A stretch of 64,000 nt of DNA from Halomonas sp. ML-15 (GCF_014779595.1 NZ_JACXZT010000017.1:55778-119777); one strand, 5' to 3'. Shown: positions 11,118-22,908, numbered from the stretch's first letter. Notes: generated by a model from the letters alone, not told the origin. A program made the numbers and translations.

Positions 11118-11282
11118 CTAGCGCAGCTCGGGCGTCACGCTGCCTGGCTCCAGACCCGGAATGGGTTGATCATCGCGCTGCTCGGTGAGGTCTGCGACGC
11201 GGCCCCACTGCTTGAGCTGAGGCGGATGGTACTCGATGCGCGGAGAGGCTTCATTGATCTGGGACTGCTCTTGACTCGCCAT
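11118..11282 (-). CDS. Lasso-like RiPP precursor, divergent core (cluster 1, third precursor)
   Basis: A 54-codon gene. The leader has the lasso signature YxxPxLxxxGxxxxxT exactly (YHPPQLKQWGRVADLT), almost the same as the two sister precursors at 11463 and 15008 (shared QWGxVxD). The segment after the Thr is short, Pro- and acid-rich, and ends VTPELR. It has no Asp or Glu at position 7, 8 or 9 counted from a T-x cleavage, so a normal lasso ring cannot be drawn. It may be a decayed precursor, a substrate processed at another site, or a leader-only decoy. It is the last gene of the cluster before trpB. The leader match is strong; product class is uncertain. Confidence 0.72.
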   Translation of the reverse strand: MASQEQSQINEASPRIEYHPPQLKQWGRVADLTEQRDDQPIPGLEPGSVTPELR

Positions 11283-11401
11283 GGATATCACCGTTCAGGT
11301 AGGCACGTTATGCGACACTTTGTAAATCTATCACACCAATTGGTTACATTCCAATCTCATAATTCCAATAACCACTCTCGTTCGTACTTACGAAAAACAA
11401 A

Positions 11402-11450
11402 GCTCGATGGACTGAGAAGCCATCGAGCCAAATCCAGCCCAGCGGGCTGG
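11402..11450 (-). terminator. Two adjacent hairpins between precursor genes
   Basis: gctcgatgg (11402-11410) pairs with ccatcgagc (11420-11428), and ccagccc (11434-11440) pairs with gggctgg (11444-11450). They start 13 bp after the stop of the precursor at 11463. Neither is followed by a strong T-tract, so they are likely partial terminators or mRNA-stabilising structures that raise precursor mRNA over downstream message. Comparable hairpins follow the precursors at 47233 and 51318. Confidence 0.65.
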
Positions 11451-11462
11451 CACCACTAATCA

Positions 11463-11660
11463 TCACTCGAAGGTGATGCCGCCCGGGAAGACACTGCCAT
11501 TCTCGGAACCTACCTGCTTACCCGGCTTGTTATAGCCGATGTCTCCAGGGCCTCCGGAATTGCCGAGCTGGGTCATGTCGGAAACGCTGCCCCACTGCGC
11601 CAACTGGGGAGGCGCATAGCCAAGGCGCTTGCCATTCATTCGTTCTACGTCATTGCCCAT
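11463..11660 (-). CDS. Lasso-like RiPP precursor B (cluster 1)
   Basis: A precursor of 65 codons from the ATG at 11660 (the ATG at 11666 is only 2 nt from the AGGAG, so the second is preferred). The leader has YAPPQLAQWGSVSDMT, an exact YxxPxLxxxGxxxxxT lasso leader motif recognised by RRE domains. Cutting after T-Q gives a 34-residue core starting LGNSGGPGD. A ring could join residue 1 to Asp9, or Gly2 to the same Asp if cleavage is one residue later. The tail is long and Gly-rich and contains VGSENGSVF, shared with precursor A at 15008. No C-terminal Ser. It follows the cyclase gene. The leader is clear; the ring register is inference. Confidence 0.85.
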   Translation of the reverse strand: MGNDVERMNGKRLGYAPPQLAQWGSVSDMTQLGNSGGPGDIGYNKPGKQVGSENGSVFPGGITFE

Positions 11661-11814
11661 TGCCATCGCTCCTGCGCAAAGTATCTGCTTGCCGTGCCGA
11701 TTGGCACAACATCAAGTTACTCCAAGAAACAAAATGAAACAATATGAGCAGCGGGTGGTTTTTGCCATCCTGGGATATCAGATGCTCTCAGCTCTGCGGC
11801 TATCCCCAGCACGA

Positions 11815-13737
11815 CTACCAGTGCTGCCGAAGCCACAGCTCAAGGGAAAGCATCGGCCATAGATCGACGTCGTTACGCTCGCCAGCGAGCAGGCTCTCGC
11901 ACTGCTGCCGCAGAACCCGCTCATCAACAAAGCCCATCGCCGCACAGCGGCTATCAGTGACGAGATCCCGCACGGTGTCGCTCGCCTCTTCTCGCAAGGC
12001 ATGCAGATAGAGGGGTTCTGGCGTGACTTTGCGGGCCGCATGAATCGCCTCATCTGGCATGATGTCATGCATGGAGCGCTTGGCGAGCCGTTTGAACTGG
12101 CGCGGCCGCGTCACGATATGTTGCGGACATGACAGCACGAACTCAAGCACTCGCCTATCGCTCCAAGGGTCAATAAAATCAAGACCATAACGTGCACAAA
12201 GCCGCTCACTGAACTGCACGACACGAGAAGCCAGCGGGGAATTGACCAGAGCATACCGTTGCCGCGCCGCAACGCCCGGCCACTGCTCGGCAGTGACTTC
12301 CTGGGGATCTCTGCGCGGCAGCCCTGCCCGACTGAGGAACTCCCTGCTGACGTAGCTGGCTGACCGCCGTGAGGCCCACCCCGGCGCAGAGTGGCGATTG
12401 AGCCCTTGCGCAGCATAGTGACGCCCGAGACTCAATAGGCGTTGGCTCAGCACGCCGGCGCGTCGCGGAAACAGATCAGAGATTGCCGGACTCAAGACGT
12501 ACTCGAACAGCGTGGCCAGCCGCGACGTGCCATACATGCGCGAGAGACGCGCCAGCTCTCGGCGCGACTCGGCGTAGAGCCCATCGCGCAGCATCCCATT
12601 AATGTCGAATACCGCTTCGCCGCTCATCAGGTCGCCGCGAAAGCCAAACATCATGGCGCTTGCACCATCGTCCGCCGCTGCAGATATCGCACGATGCATA
12701 TAGGCATGATAGATCGACATGTAAGGATCATCTCGATGGGGCCGATAAGCGTCGGGATTCACCAGGGGATAGGTCTCTTCGGCAGCAATTTCATGCACCG
12801 GGATCGCATAGCGCCCAGCCACTTTATGAATGTTGTCACGTTCATCGCACTCGGGAAAACGCGTGAAGGCCCAACTGTAGGCCTTGATAGCCGCCACGTC
12901 CTCGCCTCGCTGGGCCAACCAACCAGCCAGCGATGCTGCCGTAGATGAATCCATGCCGCCGCTCAGGCTGATCCCCATGAACGACTTGGTAACGAGTCGA
13001 TCGCGCATGACATCGGCCATGAGCTCGCGAAAATGCTCATCGTAGTCACGTACGTCTGCATAGTGCAGGCGCCTGGCGGGATCGGGTTTCCAGAAATAGC
13101 GGCGCGATACCCTACCCGACATGCTGATTGTCACTTCTTCGGCTTGCCTTACCTCTTCCATTCCTTGATAGAAGGTGCGGCCTCCCGGAACCTGCATATC
13201 CGTGAAATAGTGCGCCACGGTCTTCTCATCGACTCGTGCCGAACCAACACTCACTGCGAGCAGCTGACTGATCTCGGTGGCAAACAGCACCCGATTGGGT
13301 TCCACGCGGTAATAGAGGGAGCGCATCCCCATGGCGTCTCTTGCCAGCGTCAACTGGCTACGGCGCTGGTCCCAGAAAGCAAAGGCAAAATCGCCCAGCA
13401 GACTTGCAGCAGCCTGCTCTGGGTTAGCCAACAGCTGCTGCAGAATCACCTCAGCATCGCTGCTTCCCTCAACTACCGGTGGGGAGAGCTGCCGACGGTT
13501 ATCGATTCTCGCAGTCGCCGCCAGCATGATACCGGCTTGCAGATCTATCAGCGGCAGGCACCTCCCCCTCCCTGCCCGCAGTGTTTCAAGTGACAGACAA
13601 GCAAACCCCACGGCACCTTCCTGAAGGTAGGTGACGCCGTCTCGGCCGCGGCACCCCGCGGGTGACACCATCGCCTCCAGCTCTGCGCGGGCGACGGCCG
13701 CACCGTCAAAACGCACGATGCCGCAAATGCCACTCAT
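11815..13737 (-). CDS. Asparagine-synthetase-like lasso cyclase (cluster 1)
   Basis: A 640-residue AsnB homologue expected to adenylate an Asp or Glu side chain of the precursor and form the macrolactam. The N-terminus is MSGICGIV, so the Cys2 of true AsnB glutaminases is not in place, as in lasso cyclases, arguing against asparagine synthesis. The ATP pyrophosphatase loop SGGMDSS (residues 259-265) is intact. Length and the degenerate Ntn domain match LasC/McjC-type proteins. It starts 15 bp after the phosphoribosyltransferase-RRE gene and is flanked by precursors. The family is certain; substrate is inferred from context. Confidence 0.88.
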   Translation of the reverse strand: MSGICGIVRFDGAAVARAELEAMVSPAGCRGRDGVTYLQEGAVGFACLSLETLRAGRGRCLPLIDLQAGIMLAATARIDNRRQLSPPVVEGSSDAEVILQQLLANPEQAAASLLGDFAFAFWDQRRSQLTLARDAMGMRSLYYRVEPNRVLFATEISQLLAVSVGSARVDEKTVAHYFTDMQVPGGRTFYQGMEEVRQAEEVTISMSGRVSRRYFWKPDPARRLHYADVRDYDEHFRELMADVMRDRLVTKSFMGISLSGGMDSSTAASLAGWLAQRGEDVAAIKAYSWAFTRFPECDERDNIHKVAGRYAIPVHEIAAEETYPLVNPDAYRPHRDDPYMSIYHAYMHRAISAAADDGASAMMFGFRGDLMSGEAVFDINGMLRDGLYAESRRELARLSRMYGTSRLATLFEYVLSPAISDLFPRRAGVLSQRLLSLGRHYAAQGLNRHSAPGWASRRSASYVSREFLSRAGLPRRDPQEVTAEQWPGVAARQRYALVNSPLASRVVQFSERLCARYGLDFIDPWSDRRVLEFVLSCPQHIVTRPRQFKRLAKRSMHDIMPDEAIHAARKVTPEPLYLHALREEASDTVRDLVTDSRCAAMGFVDERVLRQQCESLLAGERNDVDLWPMLSLELWLRQHW

Positions 13738-13752
13738 ACTCGGCCTCCTCGT

Positions 13753-14976
13753 TCAGGGTGGGTCACGGACGAGGATGACCTGATGGTCGACCAGTTGAGT
13801 CAAGAAGGCCTTCAGGTCCTCCAATAGACTGTCGGCATCGACGCGATAGCGTGCCAACAGGGCCTCATGAGTCGCCTCGAGCGAGCCACTGCCCATGAGG
13901 TGACGCCACATATCTGCCGCTACGCCGGCCAAGCTGAACACCGGAATCGAACTGTCAGCACCCAAGGGCAGTCGAGCGAGGACTACCTCATCCCCATTAT
14001 CCAGCCATAGCAAGCGTTGCGACGGGAGCAGCGGTCCTGTCCCAGAATGCTCCAGGATCGACCACCGGGATCGCATCATATTCATGGCTTGGGCAGCTAC
14101 CCGCCGCTTGATGCTCAAATCAGGCGGCAATATGTTCCATCCAGCGGAAAAGCCCTGGATGCGTTCGTCCCAATAGCGTGTTTGAGGCTCACACCAGGCA
14201 AAGGCCAGATACTCGGTAATCCCCACCCAATAACCATGCCCGCCCAGAAGCTGCTTGCGCCTGTCACGCCATGTCGGGTAATCGTCGCCATAGCGTGCCG
14301 GGCCAATATCCTCCAGATCCTCAGCACTCAGGCAGGATACTACCCGTGACTCCCGCGCCTCGATATTCCGGCATAACGCCGGCACCGAGAACAGAGGACA
14401 GAAGATGACGCTTTCATGCTCGAGCCGCTGTAGCGTCTGCTGGAAGCGAACCCCCGACAGCGCGCAGTCATCGACGATGATGAGCAGGTCATCCGGGCTG
14501 CAGGGAGGAGAGTCGATGCCAACCAGTTGCCTGGGACACAGCTCTAGGTAGTAAGACAGCATCCCCAAGATGACCCAACCGCCACGCGGAATAGCGGAAA
14601 AATATGCCTTGGCAATACACTCCGGGCCAAGCTCAGCTTTCAACTTTTCGGCCAAACGCTCCACTGCTCGCTCGGCATCGACATAGTCAACATAGCGATG
14701 CCGAGTCAGCCCTTCGCGCAAATGGATAGCGAGATCTTCCAACCGTGCGAGCTGGAAATCAGTGAAATTTCCAAACACGCCCAACATGACGTCGGGCTCT
14801 ACGCGCCCCACGAGATGCGCTTCGGGCATCTCTTCCCACAACGGGTTGGCACAGATTGCTTCCATCAAGGAAGCCAGGGAGGCTTGCGGGCTGTCCTGGC
14901 GGGTAAAGGACATGACGCGTTCAGCCGGGATAGTGCCGCTGAGCAGCACCACCAACCCATGGCCGGTACGGGTCAT
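13753..14976 (-). CDS. Phosphoribosyltransferase-like domain fused to a PqqD/RRE domain
   Basis: A 407-residue two-part protein. Residues about 95-225 resemble a type I phosphoribosyltransferase: IPRGGWVILG (129-138) and the PRPP-loop signature LLIIVDDCALSG (164-175). Residues about 325-405 resemble PqqD, the fold of RiPP recognition elements: a beta-hairpin start (DNGDEVVLARLPLG), then VAADMWRHL and a helical end. The first 90 residues are unassigned. It sits between precursor A and the cyclase, where a lasso cluster normally carries its B1 gene, so the RRE probably brings precursors to the cyclase and the other domain may modify them using PRPP or a related phosphosugar. That activity is inference. 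I know of no described lasso pathway with this fusion. Confidence 0.8.
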   Translation of the reverse strand: MTRTGHGLVVLLSGTIPAERVMSFTRQDSPQASLASLMEAICANPLWEEMPEAHLVGRVEPDVMLGVFGNFTDFQLARLEDLAIHLREGLTRHRYVDYVDAERAVERLAEKLKAELGPECIAKAYFSAIPRGGWVILGMLSYYLELCPRQLVGIDSPPCSPDDLLIIVDDCALSGVRFQQTLQRLEHESVIFCPLFSVPALCRNIEARESRVVSCLSAEDLEDIGPARYGDDYPTWRDRRKQLLGGHGYWVGITEYLAFAWCEPQTRYWDERIQGFSAGWNILPPDLSIKRRVAAQAMNMMRSRWSILEHSGTGPLLPSQRLLWLDNGDEVVLARLPLGADSSIPVFSLAGVAADMWRHLMGSGSLEATHEALLARYRVDADSLLEDLKAFLTQLVDHQVILVRDPP

Positions 14977-15007
14977 GTGTCAGACACCTTAAATCCCTGG
15001 TAGTCGA

Positions 15008-15241
15008 TCAGGGCCTACCGCGGCCTTGGCCGCCACCACCGCCACTAGTATTGGCGGGAGTAAAAACGCTGCCATTTTCAGACCCCACCTGATTACCACC
15101 AGGGTTGAAGCCGATATCACCGGCGCCACCAGATCCTCCGAGCTGTGTGAGATCGGCAACGCTGCCCCACTGCTTGAGCCGTGGGGCGCTGTATTCGAGA
15201 CGCGCAGTATGCTCTACACCAACGTCATGCAAGCCTTTCAT
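15008..15241 (-). CDS. Lasso-like RiPP precursor A (cluster 1)
   Basis: A 77-codon precursor, first gene of cluster 1. AGGAG lies six bases before the ATG. The leader contains YSAPRLKQWGSVADLT, an exact YxxPxLxxxGxxxxxT motif. Cleavage after T-Q would release a 44-residue core starting LGGSGGAGD, with Asp at position 9 (or 8 from the Gly). The tail shares VGSENGSVF with precursor B and ends in a Gly-rich run finishing GRGRP. The core is much longer than most lasso peptides (about 15-25 residues), so a second trimming step is possible. No cluster-1 precursor ends in Ser and no kinase is in this cluster. Confidence 0.85.
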   Translation of the reverse strand: MKGLHDVGVEHTARLEYSAPRLKQWGSVADLTQLGGSGGAGDIGFNPGGNQVGSENGSVFTPANTSGGGGGQGRGRP

Positions 15242-15298
15242 CGATAGCTCCTAGTATGGAGTGGACTGCTAAAACTTTTTTATGGCTTCACTCGACCA

Positions 15299-15328
15299 AA
15301 GATACACACATTTACATAAAAGTGACAA
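15299..15328 (-). promoter_or_regulatory. Candidate sigma-70 promoter of RiPP cluster 1
   Basis: On the minus strand TTGTCA (15328-15323) and TATCTT (15304-15299) are 18 bp apart and lie 58 bp before the precursor A start, right after the trpF terminator. Both boxes are near consensus and the surrounding DNA is AT-rich compared with neighbours. This would give the inserted cluster its own transcription. Confidence 0.5.
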
Positions 15329-15330
15329 GC

Positions 15331-15351
15331 AAAGCCGGATCATCCGGCTTT
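15331..15351 (-). terminator. Rho-independent-like terminator after trpF
   Basis: aaagccgga and tccggcttt form a perfect 9-bp stem with a 3-base loop, ending in TTT on the minus strand, 40 bp after the trpF stop. It separates truA-trpF from the RiPP cluster. Confidence 0.7.
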
Positions 15352-15390
15352 ACTGTTGTAGATAATTCTGATTTTCCTTCTGTCGAGCTA

Positions 15391-16041
15391 TCAATACGCC
15401 CTCTTCGTCAAGCGCTCATCTACCGCCATGACGCTGCGTAGAAAGCCACTCATCAACTCGGCCTGCTTGATGCCTGGCGACGACTCGACGCCTCCCGAGA
15501 CATCCACCGCGAACGGTCGTACCGCACTGATGGCCGCCGCGATATTGGCGACCGTCAGACCACCTGCGAGGATAATAGGCTTTGCCAGGTCTGCGGGGAT
15601 CCGCGACCAGTCGAACGTCTCGCCGGTGCCCCCTGGCACGCCGGGTTTATAGGCATCGAGCAGCAGCGCACGAGCGCCGACATAGTCCGCCGCAGCGGCA
15701 TGCAGGTCGATACCGTCGCGCATGCGCAGCGCCTTGATCCAGGGGCGCGGTGCCGCCGCGCAAAAGGTTGGCGACTCATCACCGTGGAACTGCAAAAGGT
15801 CCAGATGCGGCGCGCAGTCGGCAATGGCCTCCGCTGACTGGTCGACGAACAGGCCCACCCGGGTCACGAAGGCGGGTACCCGTGCGCTGAGCGCGGCCAG
15901 CTGTTCGAGATCCACGGCACGCTTGCTGCCCGGCCACAGCACAAAACCCAACGCATCGGCGCCAGACGCCACCGCGGCATCGACGTCCTCGACACGGGTC
16001 AGGCCACAGACCTTGACTCGGGTACGACGCTGCTGGTTCAT
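15391..16041 (-). CDS. trpF: Phosphoribosylanthranilate isomerase
   Basis: A 216-residue TIM-barrel enzyme of tryptophan synthesis that performs the Amadori rearrangement of phosphoribosylanthranilate. [15 protein letters not shown] carries the catalytic Cys; [19 protein letters not shown] and AGGLTVANI are the family phosphate-binding blocks. It overlaps the truA stop by 4 bp. In relatives it runs straight into trpB or accD; here a terminator and the RiPP cluster follow instead. Confidence 0.96.
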   Translation of the reverse strand: MNQQRRTRVKVCGLTRVEDVDAAVASGADALGFVLWPGSKRAVDLEQLAALSARVPAFVTRVGLFVDQSAEAIADCAPHLDLLQFHGDESPTFCAAAPRPWIKALRMRDGIDLHAAAADYVGARALLLDAYKPGVPGGTGETFDWSRIPADLAKPIILAGGLTVANIAAAISAVRPFAVDVSGGVESSPGIKQAELMSGFLRSVMAVDERLTKRAY

Positions 16042-17024
16042 GGCGACTCCCCTTCCGGTGTCGGGGCGGCGACCTTGGCGGGCTTGCCACGATACTTGGG
16101 CAGCGAAGGATGCCCCTCATCCTCGGCCAGCGGTTGACCACGGCGATAGCGCACCAGCGGCGAGTCGGGCAAGTCGCGCTCGCCGGTCCACTCGCCGAGA
16201 AAGGCCAGCAGGTTGGGGCCAAGTGGCTCGCGTGGCAGGGCGTACTGCGGATCGTAGATCGAGTCGACGAAGTGCAGCCCGCAGCCCGGCGCCGTGGCAC
16301 TGGCCTGGGTGCGGTCGCGCAGCGACAGCAGCGTGGCAATGTACTCTTCAGGCTTGGAACCGCGCCCCACATCGACCAGCGCGCCAACGATGTTGCGGAT
16401 CATGTGATGGACGAAGGCGTTGGCCTGCACGTCGACCACCACCAGCGAGCCGTGGCGATGCACTTCAATGAAATGCAGGTGACGCCAAGCAGTTTTCGAC
16501 TGGCAGCCGGCGGCGCGAAAACTCGAAAAGTCGCGCTCACCGACCAGTACCTGAGCCGCGCGATGCATGGCATCAGCGTCCAGCGGGTCGCGACACCAGG
16601 TGGCGTTGGCGCGCTCCAGTACCGGACGGCTGGGCTGATTGAGGATCACATAGCGATAGCGACGTGCCAGGGCCAGAAAACGCGCGTGAAAGTCGTCGGC
16701 CACCGGCACCAGCCAGCGGATGGCGATATCCCGCGGCAGGTTGGCGTTGGCACCGAACACCCAGGCCTTCTGCGAGCGCGACACCGGCGGGTCGAAGTGG
16801 ATCACCTGGCGAGTGGCATGCACACCACTGTCGGTGCGGCCGCTGCAGTGCACGGTGACCGGTTGATTGGCCACCCGCGCCAGGGCCTGCTCGACTTCGT
16901 ACTGCACCGAGGAGGCATGCTTGAGGCGCTGCCAGCCACAGTAGGCGGTGCCGTCGTACTCGACGGCGGCGGCCAGGCGGCCAGTCAGGCGGGTCTTTTC
17001 GTCCAGGCGTTGAAACAGAGGCAT
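16038..17024 (-). CDS. truA: tRNA pseudouridine(38-40) synthase
   Basis: A 328-residue TruA that makes pseudouridine at positions 38-40 of the tRNA anticodon arm. [14 protein letters not shown] begins the fold and [18 protein letters not shown] holds the catalytic Asp. [19 protein letters not shown] is a further signature. It is longer than E. coli TruA, with extra N-terminal residues (1-18) and a Lys/Pro-rich C-terminal tail. The truA-trpF pairing is conserved in Pseudomonas relatives. Confidence 0.95.
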   Translation of the reverse strand: MPLFQRLDEKTRLTGRLAAAVEYDGTAYCGWQRLKHASSVQYEVEQALARVANQPVTVHCSGRTDSGVHATRQVIHFDPPVSRSQKAWVFGANANLPRDIAIRWLVPVADDFHARFLALARRYRYVILNQPSRPVLERANATWCRDPLDADAMHRAAQVLVGERDFSSFRAAGCQSKTAWRHLHFIEVHRHGSLVVVDVQANAFVHHMIRNIVGALVDVGRGSKPEEYIATLLSLRDRTQASATAPGCGLHFVDSIYDPQYALPREPLGPNLLAFLGEWTGERDLPDSPLVRYRRGQPLAEDEGHPSLPKYRGKPAKVAAPTPEGESP

Positions 17025-17073
17025 CGGTTCGTCAGCGGCTCGTCGGGGTCAGCGCGCCGCAGAGCCGCGCGCA

Positions 17074-19575
<2,502 letters not shown>

Positions 19576-19706
19576 TCTTATGTGTGCCCCTGCGACCTGA
19601 TGATACCGTGGCTTGAAAGCATCGTTTTTATCTCAGCAGAAAGCATCAGGGGAGGTCTGACAAGCCTGTTCATTCAACGTATGTCCGTTTGCCTCCCGCT
19701 GACAAG

Positions 19707-19734
19707 ACGACGCCTCCGCGAAGGGAGGCGTCGT
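19707..19734 (-). terminator. Hairpin downstream of asd
   Basis: acgacgcctcc and ggaggcgtcgt form a perfect 11-bp stem with a 6-base loop, 25 bp after the asd stop. The T-run on the minus strand is weak, but the stem is very stable. The rest of the 183-bp gap to fimV shows no gene. Confidence 0.7.
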
Positions 19735-19758
19735 GACGGTCACGGCGTGGCGCGACGC

Positions 19759-20871
19759 CTACTGCTCGCGCAGGATCTTTAACATGCGCTTGAGCGGTTC
19801 GGCGGCGCCCCACAGCAGCTGGTCGCCGACGCTGAAGGCAGACAGGTACTCACCGCCCATGGCCAGCTTGCGCAGGCGGCCTACCGGGACGCTGAGTGTG
19901 CCGGTGGCGGCAGCCGGCGTCAGGCCGTCATTGCTGGCATCCTTGTCGTTGGGGATCACCTTGACCCACTCGTTGTGCTTGGCCAGGCGCTCCTCAATCT
20001 CGTCCAGCGGCACATTCTTCTTGAGCTTGATCGTAAACGCCTGGCTATGGGAGCGCATGGCGCCGATGCGCACGCATAGGCCGTCGATGGGGATCGGGTT
20101 GTTGTCGAGCCCGAGGATCTTGTTGGTCTCCACGCTGCCCTTCCACTCTTCGCGGCTCTGGCCGTTGTCGAGCTTGGTGTCGATCCACGGCAGCAGGCTG
20201 CCGGCCAGCGGTGCGCCGAAGTTGTCGGTCGGGAAATCCCCCGAGCGCATCGCCGCGGTAACCTTGCGGTCGATATCGAGGATCGCGCTGGAGGGATCGG
20301 CCAGCTCATCGGCAACGCTGTCGCGCAGGGCGCCCATCTGGTTGAGCAGCTCGCGCATGTGCTTGGCACCGGAGCCGGAGGCCGCCTGATAGGTCATCGA
20401 GGTCATCCACTCGACCATGTCTGCCTCGAACAGGCCACCAAGGCCCATCAGCATCAGGCTGACGGTGCAGTTGCCGCCGACGAAGGTCTTGGCGCCCTTG
20501 GCCAGTTGGGCGTCGATCACACCGCGGTTGACCGGGTCGAGCACGATGGTGGCCTCATCGGCCATACGCAGGGTGCTGGCGGCGTCGATCCAGTAGCCTT
20601 TCCAGCCCGCCTGGCGCAAGTCCTGGTAGACCTCCTTGGTGTAGTCGCCGCCCTGGCAGGTGACCACTACGTCGAGCGCCTTGAGCTCATTCTGATCGAA
20701 GGCGTCCTTGAGCGGAGGCACGTCAACGCCGATGTCGGGGCCGGGCTTGCCGACCTGGGAGGTGGTAAAGAACACCGGCTCGATGCCGTTGAAATCCCCA
20801 TCCTCAACCATGCGCTGCATGAGCACGGAGCCCACCATGCCGCGCCATCCGACGAAACCGACTTTCAACAT
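19759..20871 (-). CDS. asd: Aspartate-semialdehyde dehydrogenase
   Basis: A 370-residue NADPH enzyme that reduces aspartyl phosphate to the semialdehyde, the branch point to lysine, threonine, methionine and diaminopimelate. [18 protein letters not shown] is the nucleotide-binding start and [16 protein letters not shown] holds the catalytic Cys. The ATG at 20871 has AGGAGG seven bases upstream; an upstream ATG at 20892 lacks this spacing. The [10 protein letters not shown] type is the gammaproteobacterial form. asd-leuB synteny is conserved. Confidence 0.96.
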   Translation of the reverse strand: MLKVGFVGWRGMVGSVLMQRMVEDGDFNGIEPVFFTTSQVGKPGPDIGVDVPPLKDAFDQNELKALDVVVTCQGGDYTKEVYQDLRQAGWKGYWIDAASTLRMADEATIVLDPVNRGVIDAQLAKGAKTFVGGNCTVSLMLMGLGGLFEADMVEWMTSMTYQAASGSGAKHMRELLNQMGALRDSVADELADPSSAILDIDRKVTAAMRSGDFPTDNFGAPLAGSLLPWIDTKLDNGQSREEWKGSVETNKILGLDNNPIPIDGLCVRIGAMRSHSQAFTIKLKKNVPLDEIEERLAKHNEWVKVIPNDKDASNDGLTPAAATGTLSVPVGRLRKLAMGGEYLSAFSVGDQLLWGAAEPLKRMLKILREQ

Positions 20872-20945
20872 GTGAAGTCCTCCTGAAATCAAATATGGCC
20901 AATATTATACATGAAGCGTATCTAGCTCGCAGCGGCGGAAGCGGC

Positions 20946-22025
20946 CTATAGCCCCTCGAATGCCGCCAGCACCGCGTCGCCCATCTCGCTGGTGGAGACT
21001 TGTTGGGTGCCAGGGTAGGCGATATCGGCAGTGCGCAGGCCGTCGTCGAGGACCTTGCCCACCGCCGCTTCGATGCGCTCGGCCAGCGCCGGCTCGTCCA
21101 GCGAGTAGCGCAGCATCATCGCCACCGAGAGGATCGTCGCCAGCGGGTTGGCGATATTCTGCCCGGCGATATCCGGAGCGCTACCGTGGCACGGCTCGTA
21201 CATGCCCTGCCCGCTCTGATTGAGCGACGCCGAGGGCAGCATGCCGATGGAGCCGGTGAGCATCGCCGCAGCGTCCGAGAGGATATCGCCGAACATGTTG
21301 CCGGTGACGATCACGTCGAACTGCTTGGGCGCGCGCACCAGCTGCATGGCGGCGTTGTCGACGTACATATGCGACAGCTCGACGTCGGGATACTCCGGCG
21401 CCAGCCGCTCCATGACCTCGCGCCACAGGATGGTGACTTCCAGCACGTTGGCCTTGTCGACGCTGCACAGCTTCTTGCCGCGCTTCTGCGCCATCTCGAA
21501 GGCGACCCGGCCGATACGCTCGATCTCGCTCTCGGAGTAGACGTAGGTGTTGAAACCGACCCGTTCGCCGTCGCGCACTTCGATGCCGCGGGGCTGGCCA
21601 AAGTAGATGCCGCCGGTAAGCTCGCGCACGATCATGATATCGAGCCCCGAGACCACCTCGGGCTTGAGGCTGGAGGCCTCGGCGAGCTGCGGGTAGAGAA
21701 TCGCCGGGCGCAAGTTGCCGAACAGGCCGAGGTTCTTGCGCAGGCCGAGCAGGCCCTTCTCGGGGCGCTTGCTGAGATCCTCTATGGTGTCCCATTTGGG
21801 GCCGCCTACGGCGCCGAGCAGGATCGCCCGGGCGCCCTCGGCCTTGGCCAGGGTCTCGGCGGGCAGTGGCTCGCCATGGGCATCGTAGGCAGCGCCACCG
21901 ACCAGCGCTTCCTCGACCTCGACGTCCAGGCCGCGGGCCTGGCAGGCGGCCAGCACGCGGCTGGCCTGGGCGGTGATTTCCGGGCCGATACCGTCGCCCG
22001 GGAGAACCAGAATCTTGCGTGTCAT
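20946..22025 (-). CDS. leuB: 3-isopropylmalate dehydrogenase
   Basis: A 359-residue NAD enzyme that oxidises and decarboxylates 3-isopropylmalate in leucine synthesis. [15 protein letters not shown] is the start block; [19 protein letters not shown] and [11 protein letters not shown] are diagnostic. The ATG at 22025 starts the fold; the frame is open further to 22166 but that stretch is not conserved. It is 226 bp downstream of leuD. No gene is seen in that gap. Confidence 0.96.
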   Translation of the reverse strand: MTRKILVLPGDGIGPEITAQASRVLAACQARGLDVEVEEALVGGAAYDAHGEPLPAETLAKAEGARAILLGAVGGPKWDTIEDLSKRPEKGLLGLRKNLGLFGNLRPAILYPQLAEASSLKPEVVSGLDIMIVRELTGGIYFGQPRGIEVRDGERVGFNTYVYSESEIERIGRVAFEMAQKRGKKLCSVDKANVLEVTILWREVMERLAPEYPDVELSHMYVDNAAMQLVRAPKQFDVIVTGNMFGDILSDAAAMLTGSIGMLPSASLNQSGQGMYEPCHGSAPDIAGQNIANPLATILSVAMMLRYSLDEPALAERIEAAVGKVLDDGLRTADIAYPGTQQVSTSEMGDAVLAAFEGL

Positions 22026-22251
22026 GTCGCTCTCAATCCTTGTAATGCCACGTAGCCATTGGTGGGTGTTATCTGATCCAACGGCGGATATGAATGCTTT
22101 ATGCCGGCGTCGGTGGCAGCGAGGCTGATCCGGCGGCAGGCCTACGAGGAGGCGCTGTGAACCCATCCCTGGGCGCTACCTTGCGCCATCCATGGCGCAA
22201 ACCTCCTCTTTGGCCTGCCCCCGGCGCCTCGCGTGCGACCTAGTGCAGCCT

Positions 22252-22905
22252 TCAGGCCGGAGCCTTGTCGCGGAACAGCCACGGCCGGTTGACGCGGTGT
22301 TTGGCTTCGAAGTCGCGAATCGCATCCTCGTCCTGCAGCGTAAGGCCGATATCGTCGAGGCCGTTGAGCAGGCAGTGCTTGCGGAACTCATCCACCTCGA
22401 ACTCGATGATCTCGCCTTCCGGCGTGGTAACCCGCTGATGCTCGAGATCGACGTCGAGACGATAGCCTTCGTTGTCCTCCACCGCCTTGAACAGCCGATC
22501 CACGGTCTCTTCGTCGAGGGGCACCAGCAGGATGCCGTTCTTGAAGGCGTTGTTGTAGAAGATATCGGCGAAGCTCGGGGCGATCACCACCCGGAAGCCG
22601 AAGTCCTCCAGCGCCCAGGGCGCGTGCTCGCGGGAGCTGCCGCAGCCGAAGTTACGCCGCGCCAGCAGCACGCTGGCGCCTTGATAGCGCGGCTGATTGA
22701 GCACGAAGTCGGGGTTGAGGGGGCGCTGGCTGGCGTCCTGACCCGGGTATCCCTCATCGAGGTAGCGCAGCTCGTCGAACAGATTGACGCCGAAGCCGGT
22801 GCGCTTGATCGACTTGAGAAACTGCTTGGGAATGATCAGGTCGGTATCGACGTTGGCGCGGTCCAGCGGCGCTACCAGGCCCTGCTCTCGTTCGAACTTT
22901 CTCAT
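22252..22905 (-). CDS. leuD: 3-isopropylmalate dehydratase small subunit
   Basis: A 217-residue small subunit that forms the swivelling domain of isopropylmalate isomerase with Leu[18 protein letters not shown] and [19 protein letters not shown] are the family signatures. It starts 4 bp after the leuC stop. Normal length and context. Confidence 0.96.
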   Translation of the reverse strand: MRKFEREQGLVAPLDRANVDTDLIIPKQFLKSIKRTGFGVNLFDELRYLDEGYPGQDASQRPLNPDFVLNQPRYQGASVLLARRNFGCGSSREHAPWALEDFGFRVVIAPSFADIFYNNAFKNGILLVPLDEETVDRLFKAVEDNEGYRLDVDLEHQRVTTPEGEIIEFEVDEFRKHCLLNGLDDIGLTLQDEDAIRDFEAKHRVNRPWLFRDKAPA

Positions 22906-22908
22906 TTC

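Noticed and set aside
11815..13737. Asparagine synthetase AsnB (also considered for 45199-47136)
   Set aside because: Neither protein has Cys2 for glutamine hydrolysis, and both lie among precursors with lasso leader motifs.
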